DNA from: an uncultured Pelagibacteraceae bacterium
Lineage (GTDB): Bacteria; Pseudomonadota; Alphaproteobacteria; Pelagibacterales; AG-422-B15
Reading direction: 5' to 3'
Assembly (NCBI GenBank): GCA_902624455.1
Contig: CACNXQ010000005.1
Coordinates: 65,340-98,607 of the forward strand
Length of the DNA stretch: 33,268 nucleotides
The position numbers and the translations under genes were made by a program. This document shows, piece by piece, positions 16,362 through 25,772 of this stretch. Each line of letters begins with the position of its first letter. Within the stretch, counting starts at the first letter, position 1. The notes beneath the pieces were generated by a model that made no database searches, had not been told where the DNA came from, and worked only from the letters and a program-made list of their open reading frames with translations.

Positions 16362-17894
16362 TTAAAGTGGTATATTGTCGTGTTTTTTATAAGGAGAGCT
16401 AAGTTCTTTATTCTCTAAATTTTTAAGTGCTACTGCGATACGTTTCCTGGTTGAATGAGGTTTAATAACATCATCTATAAATCCTCTTTTTGAGGCAATA
16501 AAAGGATTTGCGAATTGCTCGGTATACTCTTCAGTTCTTTTTTCAATTTTAGCCTTATTTTTTATTTCATTTCTAAATAAAATTTCTGTAGCTCCTTTCG
16601 CGCCCATGACTGCTATTTCTGCACTTGGCCAAGCATAGTTAATGTCGCCTCTCAGATGCTTAGAAGCCATAACTACGTATGCTCCACCATATGCTTTCCT
16701 AGTAATGATTGTTACTTTAGGAACGGTAGCTTCAGCATAAGCATATAATAATTTAGCGCCATTTTTGATAATGCCGTTATGCTCTTGAGACACCCCTGGT
16801 AGGAAACCCGGAACATCCACAAAGGTCACTATTGGAATATTAAAACAGTCACAAAATCTTACAAACCTTCCACCTTTTTTTCCTGAATCAATATCTAAGC
16901 AGCCCGCCAAAACTAAAGGCTGATTTGCCACAAAACCTACTGTTTTACCTTCAATTCTGCCAAACCCAGTTATAATATTTTTTGCAAAATCAGGTTGGAT
17001 CTCGAAAAAATAGTTGTTATCAACTACCTTATTTATTAGTTCCTTCATGTCATATGGCTTGTTAGGATTTTCAGGAACTAATGTATCAAGTGATAAATCT
17101 TGATCTAGCCCTTGATAACTGTCTGAAGATGATCTTGATATTTCTCTATTATTAGAAGGCAGTAAATCAATTAAATTTTTAATTTCGTGAAGAGTATCTA
17201 TATCATTGTTGAAAGCTCCATCTGCTACTGAAGATTTTGATGTGTGTGTTTTTGCTCCACCAAGCTCTTCTTGAGTCACACTTTCTTGAGTCACGGTCTT
17301 TACAACATCTGGACCGGTAACAAACATGAAAGAAGTATTTTTTACCATAAATATAAAATCTGTCATTGCTGGGGAATAAACTGCGCCACCAGCGCATGGG
17401 CCCATGATTACAGATATTTGAGGTACTACTCCAGAAGCAAGAACATTCCTTTGAAAAACCTCGGCATAGCCCGCAAGTGATGCAACACCTTCCTGAATAC
17501 GAGCACCCCCAGAATCATTAATCCCTATTATTGGAGCACCAACCTTAATTGCCATATCCATGATTTTACAAATCTTCTCTGCATGGGCTTCAGACAATGA
17601 ACCACCAAAAACCGTAAAGTCTTGACTAAAAACATAGACAAGCTTGCCATTTATTCTTCCACTTCCTGTAACAACACCGTCTCCAGCAAATTTTTGATCG
17701 GCCATACCAAAATCATTAGTCCTATGTTCGACATACATGTCGTACTCTTCAAAGGAGCCCTCATCAAGGAGAACATCTATTCTTTCTCTTGCTGTAAGTT
17801 TTCCTCTAGCATGCTGTGCATCGATTCTTTTCTTTCCGCCACCTTCGCGTGCTTCAAGTCTCTTTTTCTCTAATTGATCGATGATTTTTGTCAT
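16362..17894 (-). CDS. pccB: Acyl-CoA carboxylase beta subunit (propionyl-CoA carboxylase clade)
   Basis: The beta subunit transfers CO2 from carboxybiotin to an acyl-CoA; with propionyl-CoA it gives methylmalonyl-CoA. The 510-residue protein has two crotonase-type halves. The oxyanion-hole loops are [11 protein letters not shown] (165-175) and [10 protein letters not shown] (400-409). Other PCC-type blocks are [26 protein letters not shown] and [15 protein letters not shown]. The residue after GGAY is Val407, whereas propionyl-CoA carboxylases normally have Asp there, so specificity may be broader. A Shine-Dalgarno-like AAGG precedes the ATG. rluC lies 36 nt upstream and pccA follows after 4 nt. 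The clade call is good; the preferred acyl-CoA is open. Confidence 0.93.
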   Translation of the reverse strand: MTKIIDQLEKKRLEAREGGGKKRIDAQHARGKLTARERIDVLLDEGSFEEYDMYVEHRTNDFGMADQKFAGDGVVTGSGRINGKLVYVFSQDFTVFGGSLSEAHAEKICKIMDMAIKVGAPIIGINDSGGARIQEGVASLAGYAEVFQRNVLASGVVPQISVIMGPCAGGAVYSPAMTDFIFMVKNTSFMFVTGPDVVKTVTQESVTQEELGGAKTHTSKSSVADGAFNNDIDTLHEIKNLIDLLPSNNREISRSSSDSYQGLDQDLSLDTLVPENPNKPYDMKELINKVVDNNYFFEIQPDFAKNIITGFGRIEGKTVGFVANQPLVLAGCLDIDSGKKGGRFVRFCDCFNIPIVTFVDVPGFLPGVSQEHNGIIKNGAKLLYAYAEATVPKVTIITRKAYGGAYVVMASKHLRGDINYAWPSAEIAVMGAKGATEILFRNEIKNKAKIEKRTEEYTEQFANPFIASKRGFIDDVIKPHSTRKRIAVALKNLENKELSSPYKKHDNIPL

Positions 17895-17930
17895 GATAGT
17901 GATCTTACCTTATATATTTCAATTATCAAT

Positions 17931-18803
17931 TTATAAGTAGTCCTTAAAATAAACTGGTTCATTAACTTTTATATTGATGGTCTTTCCTATGGGGCTTACA
18001 AATTTTAACTTTTTGGCATGAAGGTATAAGTTCTTTACGTTCTTCTTATAAACAGAATTAACGTTATATTTTTTATCTCCAAGTATTGGGCAATTATTCT
18101 TTGCACAGTGTAATCTTATTTGGTGTTTACGGCCATATGTTGGTTTTAATTCAAGCAGAAATAAATCACTTTTAAGTTTTCTTTTAACTTTATACGAGGT
18201 AATGGCTTTAAGTTCTTTTCCATTATCATTTATTGAATTTTCAAAAGAACCTTTGAGATATTTTGGTTCATTTTCAACAATTGCACTATAAGTTTTTTCA
18301 ATTTTAAGATTCTTAAACTCATTTTGAAAATATCTTGCTGTCGACTTATTTAATGCAATTATTAGCAAGCCAGAAGTTTCTTTATCAAGTCTATGAACTA
18401 ATTTAGGCTCAACATTGTCATTCTGTAAAACTCTGATTAAATCATCAATGCTTATACTTACATTATTACCTCTTTGACAAGCAATCCCACTCCATTTGTT
18501 TAAAACTATAAAATCATCACTCTGATATAAAATTGAATCATGTAATTTTTTTTTTAATTTTTTAGGAATATCAATTGGCTTTCTTTTAATTGGTGCATCT
18601 TCAAAATTTCTATGAACAGAAACAACATCTGACATTTGTAGTTTATAATTTGATGACGACTTAGAGTTATTTACTCTTATATTTTTTTTTCTTATTTGAC
18701 CTTGGGCTAAACGGAACGGTATAGAGATTCTATCAATAATAAACTTATCCAACCTCATGCCCTCATATAATTTGTCAGATATTATGAATTTTTTTAAAGT
18801 CAT
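17931..18803 (-). CDS. rluC: 23S rRNA pseudouridine synthase, RluC/RluD family
   Basis: RluA-family enzymes isomerise uridines in 23S rRNA. The 290-residue protein has an N-terminal S4 RNA-binding domain (about 15-65) and the catalytic domain with the HRLDKETSGLL motif (137-147), where Asp140 is the nucleophile, followed by EKTYSAIV and GRKHQIRLHCA. RluC-like proteins modify U955, U2504 and U2580 (E. coli numbering); I choose RluC over RluD from general similarity only. It lies 44 nt after rplQ on the same strand and 36 nt before pccB, so it may read through from the ribosomal operon. Its place beside ribosomal genes fits the function. Confidence 0.85.
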   Translation of the reverse strand: MTLKKFIISDKLYEGMRLDKFIIDRISIPFRLAQGQIRKKNIRVNNSKSSSNYKLQMSDVVSVHRNFEDAPIKRKPIDIPKKLKKKLHDSILYQSDDFIVLNKWSGIACQRGNNVSISIDDLIRVLQNDNVEPKLVHRLDKETSGLLIIALNKSTARYFQNEFKNLKIEKTYSAIVENEPKYLKGSFENSINDNGKELKAITSYKVKRKLKSDLFLLELKPTYGRKHQIRLHCAKNNCPILGDKKYNVNSVYKKNVKNLYLHAKKLKFVSPIGKTINIKVNEPVYFKDYL

Positions 18804-18847
18804 TTATGACTGACTCAAATAAAGAATTATTTTAAAATTAAATAGAA

Positions 18848-19201
18848 TTATTCAACGAATTGAATAAACGCCATAGGAGCGTTGTCACCAGTTCTAAATC
18901 CAGCTTTCACTATCCTACAATATCCACCATTTCTATCTTTAAATCGTGTTGAAAGGTCCTCAAAAACTTTGCTAACTGCTTTTTTATCTCTTAAAGAGCT
19001 AAAAGCCAATATTCGTGAAGATTGTTTATTTTTTTTTCCTAAAGTAATTATTTTCTCAACAAACGGTCTAAGTTCCTTTGCTTTAGGTAAAGTCGTTTTT
19101 ATTGTTTCATGCATAATAAGAGATACAGCCATATTTTCCAACATCGCAATTCTATGTGTGGAAGTCTTATTTAATTTTCTTTTTGCTATACCGTGTCTCA
19201 T
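18848..19201 (-). CDS. rplQ: 50S ribosomal protein L17
   Basis: L17 is a large-subunit protein near the peptide exit site. The 117-residue product starts [17 protein letters not shown] and ends in [16 protein letters not shown], both typical of the family. It starts 2 nt after the rpoA stop and closes the classical rpsM-rpsK-rpoA-rplQ transcription unit. The 44-bp gap to rluC holds an AT-rich ATTTTAAAAT palindrome with no loop and no GC stem, so I see no intrinsic terminator. Confidence 0.98.
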   Translation of the reverse strand: MRHGIAKRKLNKTSTHRIAMLENMAVSLIMHETIKTTLPKAKELRPFVEKIITLGKKNKQSSRILAFSSLRDKKAVSKVFEDLSTRFKDRNGGYCRIVKAGFRTGDNAPMAFIQFVE

Positions 19202-19203
19202 GA

Positions 19204-20226
19204 TTAGTTGTAGGGATCCTCAATCTTTCTAGCTAATTCTTCAATATTTTCTGGCGGCCAATTTGGAACTTCCATACCTAGGTAAAGTGACATGGTGCCA
19301 AGGACTTCTTTAATTTCATTAAGAGATTTTCTACCAAAATTAGGAGTTCTAAGCATTTCAATTTCACTTTTTTGCACAAGGTCACCAATATAAATTATAT
19401 TATCATTACGTAGACAATTCATTGAACGAACAGATAACTCAAGTTCTTCAACTTTTCTGAGTAGATTTTTATTAAATTGAGGTTCTAATGAGTCTGGCTC
19501 TTCTTGAATTGCTTCTGGCTCTTCAAAATTAATAAATGATTGAAGTTGATCTTGAATTATTCTTGCGGCAAAAGCTATCGCATCTTCAGGTGAAACAGAT
19601 CCATTTGTTTCTATTGACATGGTAAGTTTATCATAATCAAGAACCTTACCTTCTCTTGTATTTTCAATGCTATAAGAAACTTGCTTCACTGGGCTAAAAA
19701 TGGAGTCAATGGGTATTAAACCTATTGCAGCATCCTCAGGTTTGTTATGCTCTGCAGCAACATAACCTTTACCCTTTGCTACGACAAGTTCCATATTTAA
19801 CTCAGTATTTTCATCAAGATTACAAATAACTAGTTCAGGGTTAATTATATCAATTTCAGAGGGATTATTAATCATACCAGCGGTTATTTCACCAGGTCCG
19901 GTAACGTTAAGATTCATTTTTCTTACTCCCTCAGAATGCATATTCAGTGCTAGTGATTTTATATTTAGAACAATATCTGTGACGTCTTCTCTCACTCCGT
20001 CAATTGATGAAAACTCATGTAAAACGTTATCAATTTTAATCGCAGTAACAGCTGTACCTTGAAGTGAAGAAAGTAAAACTCTTCTTAGTGCATTTCCTAG
20101 CGTTAAACCAAATCCTCTTTCAAGAGGTTCTGCAACTAGAGTAGCCTTATATTGAGAGTCATCTTCTGTTGTAAGTTTAAGTTTTGATGGCTTGATAAGT
20201 GATTGCCAGTTATTAATAATGCTCAT
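19204..20226 (-). CDS. rpoA: DNA-directed RNA polymerase alpha subunit
   Basis: The alpha subunit dimer nucleates RNA polymerase assembly and contacts UP elements and activators. The 340 residues contain the N-terminal assembly domain ([20 protein letters not shown], then [11 protein letters not shown]), an acidic linker ([12 protein letters not shown], about 243-255) and the C-terminal domain with [12 protein letters not shown], whose Arg matches Arg265 of E. coli, and [18 protein letters not shown]. The protein ends [17 protein letters not shown], as usual in alphaproteobacteria. An AAAAGGA Shine-Dalgarno sequence lies about 8 nt before the ATG. It follows rpsK by 20 nt and precedes rplQ by 2 nt. 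Confidence 0.98.
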   Translation of the reverse strand: MSIINNWQSLIKPSKLKLTTEDDSQYKATLVAEPLERGFGLTLGNALRRVLLSSLQGTAVTAIKIDNVLHEFSSIDGVREDVTDIVLNIKSLALNMHSEGVRKMNLNVTGPGEITAGMINNPSEIDIINPELVICNLDENTELNMELVVAKGKGYVAAEHNKPEDAAIGLIPIDSIFSPVKQVSYSIENTREGKVLDYDKLTMSIETNGSVSPEDAIAFAARIIQDQLQSFINFEEPEAIQEEPDSLEPQFNKNLLRKVEELELSVRSMNCLRNDNIIYIGDLVQKSEIEMLRTPNFGRKSLNEIKEVLGTMSLYLGMEVPNWPPENIEELARKIEDPYN

Positions 20227-20246
20227 TTTTTTTTCCTTTTACTCTT

Positions 20247-20636
20247 TTAAACTCTGCGCTTTTTTGGTGGTCTACATCCATTATGAGGTATTGGAGTGGT
20301 ATCTTTTATTGATGTAATATAAAAACCAACAGCTTGTAACGCTCTTAATGCGGACTCTCTACCACCACCGGGACCTTTCACAAATACTTGCAAATTTTTT
20401 AGTCCAAATTCTTTTGCTTTCGTTCCTGCATCTTCAGCTGCAATTTGTGCAGCATAAGGAGTAGATTTACGTGATCCCTTGAAACCCTTTACACCCGCTG
20501 AAGACCAAGCAATACTGTTTCCTTGCTCATCAGTAATGGTGATCATAGTATTGTTAAAAGTTGCATTAATAAAAGCTAATCCAGATATGATACTTTTTTT
20601 CTGTTTTTTCTTTTTTGAAACTCTTGCTTCAGCCAT
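20247..20636 (-). CDS. rpsK: 30S ribosomal protein S11
   Basis: S11 lies on the 30S platform and helps shape the mRNA path at the E site. The 129 residues include the conserved [33 protein letters not shown] and the C-terminal [12 protein letters not shown]. The ATG directly follows the rpsM stop with no gap, so translation is coupled. The first 15 residues are lysine-rich, as in relatives. Confidence 0.98.
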   Translation of the reverse strand: MAEARVSKKKKQKKSIISGLAFINATFNNTMITITDEQGNSIAWSSAGVKGFKGSRKSTPYAAQIAAEDAGTKAKEFGLKNLQVFVKGPGGGRESALRALQAVGFYITSIKDTTPIPHNGCRPPKKRRV

Positions 20637-21014
20637 TTATTTAGTTACCTTTTTCTTTCCAGCGATAGCAATTGCCTTACCCTTTTTTGTTCTGGCATTT
20701 GTATGAGTTCTTTGTCCTCTGCATGGTAAGTTTTTTCTATGCCTTACACCTCTATAAGTCCCAAGGTCTTTTAATCTCTTTATATTGCCAGATACTTCTC
20801 TTCTTAAATCTCCCTCAACTAAAAAAGATGAAGCAATTACATCAGATATATTTTTAATTTCATTTTCGGATAGATCATTAACTCTTGTATTAGAGTCAAC
20901 ATTGGCTTTTTCACATACGTCAATCGATACTTTTTTGCCTACTCCATAAACATAGGTAAGAGCTACGCCTAACTTTTTTTGTGAAGGTATATTGACGCCT
21001 GCAATTCTAGCCAT
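20637..21014 (-). CDS. rpsM: 30S ribosomal protein S13
   Basis: S13 sits in the 30S head, contacting the P-site tRNA and forming bridges to the 50S. The 125 residues start [21 protein letters not shown] and contain [20 protein letters not shown] and the basic NARTKKGKA tail that reaches the P site. It is the first gene after a 72-bp gap that carries a near-consensus promoter, so it probably heads a separately transcribed rpsM-rpsK-rpoA-rplQ unit. Confidence 0.98.
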   Translation of the reverse strand: MARIAGVNIPSQKKLGVALTYVYGVGKKVSIDVCEKANVDSNTRVNDLSENEIKNISDVIASSFLVEGDLRREVSGNIKRLKDLGTYRGVRHRKNLPCRGQRTHTNARTKKGKAIAIAGKKKVTK

Positions 21015-21042
21015 ATAAATTGTTAATCTTTAATTTTGAGTT

Positions 21043-21081
21043 GGGATGGGCGGATTATATGTTTATTCTTAATTTGGTCAA
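21043..21081 (-). promoter_or_regulatory. Strong promoter of rpsM-rpsK-rpoA-rplQ with GC-rich discriminator
   Basis: Read on the minus strand, TTGACC (21081-21076) is followed by a 16-nt spacer and a perfect TATAAT (21059-21054). Right after the -10 box comes CCGCCCATCCC (21053-21043), a GC-rich stretch that stands out in this AT-rich DNA. Predicted transcription starts near 21047, leaving a leader of about 33 nt before rpsM. In other bacteria GC-rich discriminators mark promoters of translation genes that respond to ppGpp; that link is inference here. The -35 box begins 5 nt after the adk stop codon. Confidence 0.7.
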
Positions 21082-21086
21082 GCATA

Positions 21087-21653
21087 TTAAAGAGACCTCA
21101 AACTTGCATTAATCCTTTGATTTACTTGACTAATTTCTCCTTCACCGTCAATTTTTATCAATAAATTTTCATTCTGATAAACTTCGATTAAAGGCTGGGT
21201 TTCTTCAAAATAAACTCTGAGTCTGTTCTCTAAAACTTTCTCATTATCATCTGCTCTGCCTTCATCCTCTTTTCTTTTTAGAATTCTATTTAATAATAAT
21301 TCCTTATCAACATCTAACATTATTACAGCGTTTAACTTAAAATTAATTTCATGCATTAATTGATCGAGTAATCCAGCTTGTTCCGCATTTCTTGGAAAGC
21401 CATCAAATAAAAATCCACTTGCATCATTATTTTTACTAATAAAATTTTTTAAAATTCTAAGAATAATTTCATTTGAAACTAAATTTCCAGCATCAACAAT
21501 ACTTTTAATTTCTTTTCCAAGATCACTCGAACTTTTTGTTTCATTTCTGAGTAGATCCCCAGTTGATATATGGGTAAGATTAAAGTCATTGCAAATCATT
21601 GATGCCTGAGTACCTTTACCGGCACCGGGTGGTCCAAGAAGAATAAGATTCAC
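21087..21653 (-). CDS. adk: Adenylate kinase (short-LID form)
   Basis: Adk interconverts ATP + AMP and two ADP. The 188-residue protein shows the P-loop GPPGAGKGT (7-15), the AMP-site block STGDLLRNE, and GFLFDGFPRNAEQA. The LID is short (KRKEDEGRADDNEKVLENRL) with no four-cysteine or long insert, as is common in alphaproteobacteria. The start overlaps the secY stop by 4 nt. The gap of 72 bp after it is the largest within the ribosomal cluster and holds the rpsM promoter. Confidence 0.97.
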   Translation of the reverse strand: MNLILLGPPGAGKGTQASMICNDFNLTHISTGDLLRNETKSSSDLGKEIKSIVDAGNLVSNEIILRILKNFISKNNDASGFLFDGFPRNAEQAGLLDQLMHEINFKLNAVIMLDVDKELLLNRILKRKEDEGRADDNEKVLENRLRVYFEETQPLIEVYQNENLLIKIDGEGEISQVNQRINASLRSL

Positions 21654-22981
21654 CCTCTAGTACTCCTCAGTCTAGATTTTTTTATAAGAGACTCATACTG
21701 GTATGCAAAAAGATGATTTTGTATTTGACCAACAGTATCCATTCCAACTACAACAACAATTAATAGTGATGTACCCCCTAAATAAAAAGGAATTGAGTAT
21801 TGCGAAATAAGTATCTCCGGTAATATACAAACAAAAGCTAAATATAGTGCGCCTATAGTTGTAATTCTTGAAAGCACAAAATCAATATACTCTGCAGTTT
21901 TTTCACCAGGTCTTATTCCTGGAATGAAACCTCCTTGACGTTTTAAATTATCGGCCGTTTCAGATGGATTAAAAACAATTGATGTATAGAAAAATGCAAA
22001 GAAAATTATTGCAGATGCATATAGTAACATGTAAAGGGGCTGTCCTCTTCCAAGTAAAGAAGCTATGTCATTAATCCAATTGGATTCCGATGATAAGTTA
22101 AAATTTGCAACTGTGATCGGTAATAACAATATTGAAGAGGCAAAAATGGCCGGTATTACTCCTGCAGTATTTAGTTTTAATGGAAGGTGGGTGCTATCAC
22201 CAGCAAACATCTTATTGCCCATTTGTCTTTTTGGATACTGAACTAAGAGTCTTCTTTGAGCTCGTTCCATAAAAACTATAAAAATTATAATTGCTACGAT
22301 CATTAATAAAAGAAGAACGAGAGTGAGAGTAGATATCGAACCTTGTCGACCTAATGTTAAAGTGTTTATAAGTGCACTTGGTATCTCAGCTACAATTCCA
22401 GAAAAAATTATAAGTGATATACCATTTCCAATACCTCTACTGGTTATTTGCTCTCCAAGCCACATCAAAAATACAGTTCCACCTGTTAGAGTGATTGTTG
22501 TCGATAACCTGAAAAAAAGTCCTGGATCAGTTACAACCTTTCCAGCAGACTCTAACCCTACAGAAATTCCATATCCTTGTACTAAAGCTAAAATTACTGT
22601 TCCGTATCTGGTATATTGAGTAATTTTCCTTCTTCCTGGTTCGCCCTCTTTTTTGAGAGCAGCCAAATGCGATGAAACGCTGGTCATTAGTTGCATGATA
22701 ATTGAAGATGAAATATATGGCATTATTCCAAGTGCAAAGATTGCCATTCTGCTGATAGCACCACCTGCAAATACATCAAACATTCCTAAGATACCGCTCT
22801 GGTTTGTATCAACTAAAAGTTTTAATTGATCAATATCGATTCCGGGGAGTGGAATGTATGTTCCAAATCTATAAATAATAAGTGCACCTAGAGTAAACCA
22901 GATACGTTTTTTTAGATCAGTAGCTTTTGAAAAAGTACTAAAATTGAAATTAGAAGCTAATTTTTCTGCGGCTGATGCCAT
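21650..22981 (-). CDS. secY: Protein translocase subunit SecY
   Basis: SecY is the ten-helix channel through which the Sec system exports or inserts proteins. The 443-residue, highly hydrophobic product has the cytosolic N-terminus with KKRIWFTLGALIIYRFGTYIPLPGID, the IMQLMTS plug-proximal helix, the ITSRGIGNGISLIIFSGI block and NLKRQGGFIPGIRPGEKTAEYID near the C-terminus. All are typical. It follows rplO by 5 nt and overlaps adk by ATGA. Its position between ribosomal genes follows the conserved spc order. Confidence 0.98.
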   Translation of the reverse strand: MASAAEKLASNFNFSTFSKATDLKKRIWFTLGALIIYRFGTYIPLPGIDIDQLKLLVDTNQSGILGMFDVFAGGAISRMAIFALGIMPYISSSIIMQLMTSVSSHLAALKKEGEPGRRKITQYTRYGTVILALVQGYGISVGLESAGKVVTDPGLFFRLSTTITLTGGTVFLMWLGEQITSRGIGNGISLIIFSGIVAEIPSALINTLTLGRQGSISTLTLVLLLLMIVAIIIFIVFMERAQRRLLVQYPKRQMGNKMFAGDSTHLPLKLNTAGVIPAIFASSILLLPITVANFNLSSESNWINDIASLLGRGQPLYMLLYASAIIFFAFFYTSIVFNPSETADNLKRQGGFIPGIRPGEKTAEYIDFVLSRITTIGALYLAFVCILPEILISQYSIPFYLGGTSLLIVVVVGMDTVGQIQNHLFAYQYESLIKKSRLRSTRG

Positions 22982-22986
22982 AAATA

Positions 22987-23451
22987 TTAATTTTTAAAGT
23001 TTATTTTTAGATCGTTGCCTTGTTTTTTAATCTTTTCTTCAGCAACCTTTGTTATCTTCTCACACTCAATAGGATTCTTTGAAGTAATTTCACCACCTCC
23101 AAGAATTTTTATAACAGATTTGTCATTAGGTTTTATAAATTTGTATTTTTTTAATAGATCTGTATTTATTGTATCGGTTTCTGAAATATTGTGTTTTGAA
23201 ATGAAACTTTGAATTGAGCTAAGATTAAGCTCTAGGTAGTTCTTTTTAGTAAAATTTTTAAAACCATATTTTGGCAATCTTCGATAAAGTGGCATTTGAC
23301 CACCTTCAAAGCCATTTATTGCAACACCTGAACGAGCTTTTTGTCCCTTATGCCCACTTCCCGACGTTTTACCTTTTCCAGAGCCAATACCTCTACCTAC
23401 TCTTTTGCCCTTTTTGGCTGTGTTTAATTTACTAATTTGATTTAACTTCAT
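22987..23451 (-). CDS. rplO: 50S ribosomal protein L15
   Basis: L15 is a late-assembling protein of the 50S core. The 154 residues carry the glycine-rich N-terminal arm [20 protein letters not shown] and the [17 protein letters not shown] block, with a lysine-rich end. It overlaps rpmD by 4 nt and precedes secY by 5 nt. The gene is ordinary in length and order. Confidence 0.97.
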   Translation of the reverse strand: MKLNQISKLNTAKKGKRVGRGIGSGKGKTSGSGHKGQKARSGVAINGFEGGQMPLYRRLPKYGFKNFTKKNYLELNLSSIQSFISKHNISETDTINTDLLKKYKFIKPNDKSVIKILGGGEITSKNPIECEKITKVAEEKIKKQGNDLKINFKN

Positions 23452-23636
23452 GATTTTAACTCTTCAACTGTAATTAAATGTTTAACTTTTTTTATCATTC
23501 CAAGAACCTCAGGAGTTTCATCCAATATTGAGTGACTATTTAATTTGCGAAGACCTAGGCCTCTAACTGATGCAATTTGTGATTGAACAGAACCAATAGT
23601 GCTTTTAACCAATGAAATTTTAATTTTCTTAACCAT
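23448..23636 (-). CDS. rpmD: 50S ribosomal protein L30
   Basis: L30 is a small 50S protein; this one has 62 residues. The pattern [20 protein letters not shown] followed by GLGLRKLNS matches bacterial L30 (RxTLxxLGLRKxN). L30 is dispensable and lost from several reduced genomes, so its presence is informative. The stop overlaps the rplO start by 4 nt. Confidence 0.95.
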   Translation of the reverse strand: MVKKIKISLVKSTIGSVQSQIASVRGLGLRKLNSHSILDETPEVLGMIKKVKHLITVEELKS

Positions 23637-23639
23637 ATT

Positions 23640-24161
23640 CTACTCTCTTGCAGCCGTTATATTTGTTACTTTTTTACTTCTTCTGGCAGCTATCATTTTT
23701 GGAGATTTTTGCTGCTTTAAACCGTCAACTGCGGCTCTAACAATATTATATGGGTTAGAACTTCCCACTGATTTAGCAACTATATCCTGTATTCCAAGCA
23801 GCTCGAATACGGCTCTGACAGATCCACCAGCAATAATTCCTGTACCGGATGGAGCAGATCTCATAACAACTCGCGAAGAGCCATGTATACCCACAATGTC
23901 ATGATGCAAAGTTCTACCTTCACGTAGAGGAATCTTTACTAAATTTTTTTTAGCAGAATCAGTAGCTTTCTTTATTGCTTCAGGCACCTCTTTAGCTTTA
24001 CCGTGGCCAAAGCCCACCTTACCAGTTTCATCACCTGCTACTACTAGTGCCGCAAAGCCAAAACGCCTGCCTCCTTTTACAACCTTAGTCACCCTATTTA
24101 TTGCAACTAACTTGTCTTTTATATCAGAATTTTGATCTTTATTTTTATTTTCTTTAACCAT
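23640..24161 (-). CDS. rpsE: 30S ribosomal protein S5
   Basis: S5 lines the mRNA entry channel and affects decoding accuracy. The 173-residue protein has a charged N-terminal extension ([10 protein letters not shown]), the S5 double-stranded RNA-binding part with [18 protein letters not shown] and [14 protein letters not shown], and the C-terminal domain with [17 protein letters not shown]. It starts 6 nt after rplR and ends 3 nt before rpmD. A TAGGT Shine-Dalgarno-like sequence precedes it. Confidence 0.98.
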   Translation of the reverse strand: MVKENKNKDQNSDIKDKLVAINRVTKVVKGGRRFGFAALVVAGDETGKVGFGHGKAKEVPEAIKKATDSAKKNLVKIPLREGRTLHHDIVGIHGSSRVVMRSAPSGTGIIAGGSVRAVFELLGIQDIVAKSVGSSNPYNIVRAAVDGLKQQKSPKMIAARRSKKVTNITAARE

Positions 24162-24167
24162 TATTAC

Positions 24168-24515
24168 CTACAATCTTAATCCACCTGCTCTAGCTTCATC
24201 AGCAATAGCTTTAATTATTCCATGATAAATGTTTGCACCTCTATCTAAATAGACTGACTCAACATTTTTGCTCTTTGCCACTTCAGCTATTTTAGATCCT
24301 AACTCCTTAGCGGTTTTTATGTTGCAACCATTTCCCTTATCACCTTTTTTAAGTGAAGAGACACTACATACAGTCTGACCTTTATTATCATCAATTATTT
24401 GGAGGTATAGATACTGAGAAGACTTATATACTGATAGTCTTAAAGAATCTTTATTGTTCTTTTTCAGTCTATATCTGACCCTTTCTGCTCTTTTTGCTTT
24501 TTTAAGAGATAACAT
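24168..24515 (-). CDS. rplR: 50S ribosomal protein L18
   Basis: L18 binds 5S rRNA in the central protuberance together with L5. The 115 residues show RLSVYKSSQYLYLQIIDD and the C-terminal YLDRGANIYHGIIKAIADEA, both characteristic of the family. The start shares one base with the rplF stop. Length is normal. Confidence 0.97.
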   Translation of the reverse strand: MLSLKKAKRAERVRYRLKKNNKDSLRLSVYKSSQYLYLQIIDDNKGQTVCSVSSLKKGDKGNGCNIKTAKELGSKIAEVAKSKNVESVYLDRGANIYHGIIKAIADEARAGGLRL

Positions 24516-25048
24516 TATTTTTTCTTTCCTTCTTTACGATTAATATATTCATCTGCATATTTTATACCTTTACCTTTATAGGGTTCAGGACCTCTAAAGT
24601 TTCTAATTTCAGCAGCTATCTGACCAACAAGCTGCTTATCTGCACCTTTTATTTCAATGTTATTCTGTTTGTCCACAGTTAAGTTAATGCCTTCAGGAAT
24701 TTCATAGTTTATTGGATGACTATAACCAAGGGCAAGTTCAAGTGTTTTCCCCTTTAGATTTGCTCTGTAACCTACACCGTTCATCTCGAGTTTTTTTGTG
24801 AAACCGTCACTTACTCCAATTATGATATTGTTTACGAGATTTCTTTGGAGTCCCCAAAAAGACCTTGTTTCCTTATCTTCATTTTTAGGAGACACTTTAA
24901 TGATGTTACCATCGATTTTAACTTCAATTGTATTATGAATACCTGATTCAAGCTTTCCTAATGGGCCTTCAGCAATAATTTTTGCATCTTGCAAAGATAC
25001 TTTTACGTTATCAGGAATATTAATTTCTTTTAAACCAACTCTCGACAT
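24515..25048 (-). CDS. rplF: 50S ribosomal protein L6
   Basis: L6 lies near the factor-binding site and the sarcin-ricin loop. The 177 residues start MSRVGLKEINIPDNVKV and contain the two L6 repeats, with LEMNGVGYRANLKGKTLELALGYSHP in the middle and the conserved GPEPYKGKGIKYADEYINRKEGKKK-type end. It starts one base after the rpsH stop. Confidence 0.98.
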   Translation of the reverse strand: MSRVGLKEINIPDNVKVSLQDAKIIAEGPLGKLESGIHNTIEVKIDGNIIKVSPKNEDKETRSFWGLQRNLVNNIIIGVSDGFTKKLEMNGVGYRANLKGKTLELALGYSHPINYEIPEGINLTVDKQNNIEIKGADKQLVGQIAAEIRNFRGPEPYKGKGIKYADEYINRKEGKKK

Positions 25049-25049
25049 A

Positions 25050-25448
25050 TTAAAAAACCTTACAAATTATTTCGCCACCGATATTTGCTTCACGAGCATC
25101 CGCATCCGTCATTACACCTCTTGAAGTAGATATAATTGAGATACCTAAGCCGTTATGAATAAATGGAATTCTGCTAGCTCCTGAATAAACCCTTCTTCCT
25201 GGTTTTGATATTCTTGTTATGTTTGATATTACTGGACCATTATCATCGTATTTTAATTCAATATCTAATTCTTCTCTTCCCGTTGAATGTGTAGTGCGAG
25301 CATAACCTCTTATGTAACCCTCTTTCTTTAGAACCTCTAAAACATTTTCCCTCAATTTAGAAACAGGTGAGGTTACAATAGATTTATTTCGCATTTGAGC
25401 ATTTCTAATACGACTAAATAAATCTGACAACGGATCTTGTAATGACAT
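25050..25448 (-). CDS. rpsH: 30S ribosomal protein S8
   Basis: S8 is a primary 16S rRNA-binding protein of the central domain and, in E. coli, the translational repressor of the spc operon. The 132 residues include [28 protein letters not shown] and the C-terminal [19 protein letters not shown]. It follows rpsN by 11 nt. I could not identify an S8-binding site on the rplE end of the operon by eye. Confidence 0.98.
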   Translation of the reverse strand: MSLQDPLSDLFSRIRNAQMRNKSIVTSPVSKLRENVLEVLKKEGYIRGYARTTHSTGREELDIELKYDDNGPVISNITRISKPGRRVYSGASRIPFIHNGLGISIISTSRGVMTDADAREANIGGEIICKVF

Positions 25449-25459
25449 ATTCTACCTTT

Positions 25460-25765
25460 CTACCAACTTGATTTATTCATTCCAGGAATCTGGCCCTTAG
25501 AAGCAAGATCTCTCAAAGCGATTCTCGATAATCTAACTCTTTTATGATACCCTCTTGGTCTTCCAGTTAATTCACATCTATTTCGAACTCTTGATTTAGC
25601 GCCATTCCTTCTCAATTTTGCAAGCTTTAATTGCGCCTGAAATCTATCATCAATTGAAGTTTGCTTATTCATAATTTTCGACTTTAAAGCCAATCTTTTA
25701 TTAAAATCTTGATCTGAAAGCTTTATTCTTCTTTTATTTTTTTCTATTGCACTTTTTTTAGCCAT
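25460..25765 (-). CDS. rpsN: 30S ribosomal protein S14 (zinc-free long form)
   Basis: S14 is in the 30S head near the A site. The 101-residue length and lack of CxxC pairs mark the long, zinc-independent form normal for proteobacteria. The C-terminal RNRCELTGRPRGYHKR and SRIALRDLASKGQIPGM are diagnostic. It follows rplE by 7 nt, with an AGGTGA ribosome binding site. Confidence 0.98.
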   Translation of the reverse strand: MAKKSAIEKNKRRIKLSDQDFNKRLALKSKIMNKQTSIDDRFQAQLKLAKLRRNGAKSRVRNRCELTGRPRGYHKRVRLSRIALRDLASKGQIPGMNKSSW

Positions 25766-25772
25766 TTATCAC

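Noticed and set aside
18813-18847. AT-rich palindrome after rplQ as a terminator
   Set aside because: ATTTTAAAAT has no loop and no GC pairs, and there is no T run at the proper place; it is what chance gives in AT-rich DNA.
20637-22981. Absence of rpmJ and rpsD between secY and rpoA as an anomaly
   Set aside because: Alphaproteobacteria normally carry these genes elsewhere, so the order seen is ordinary.
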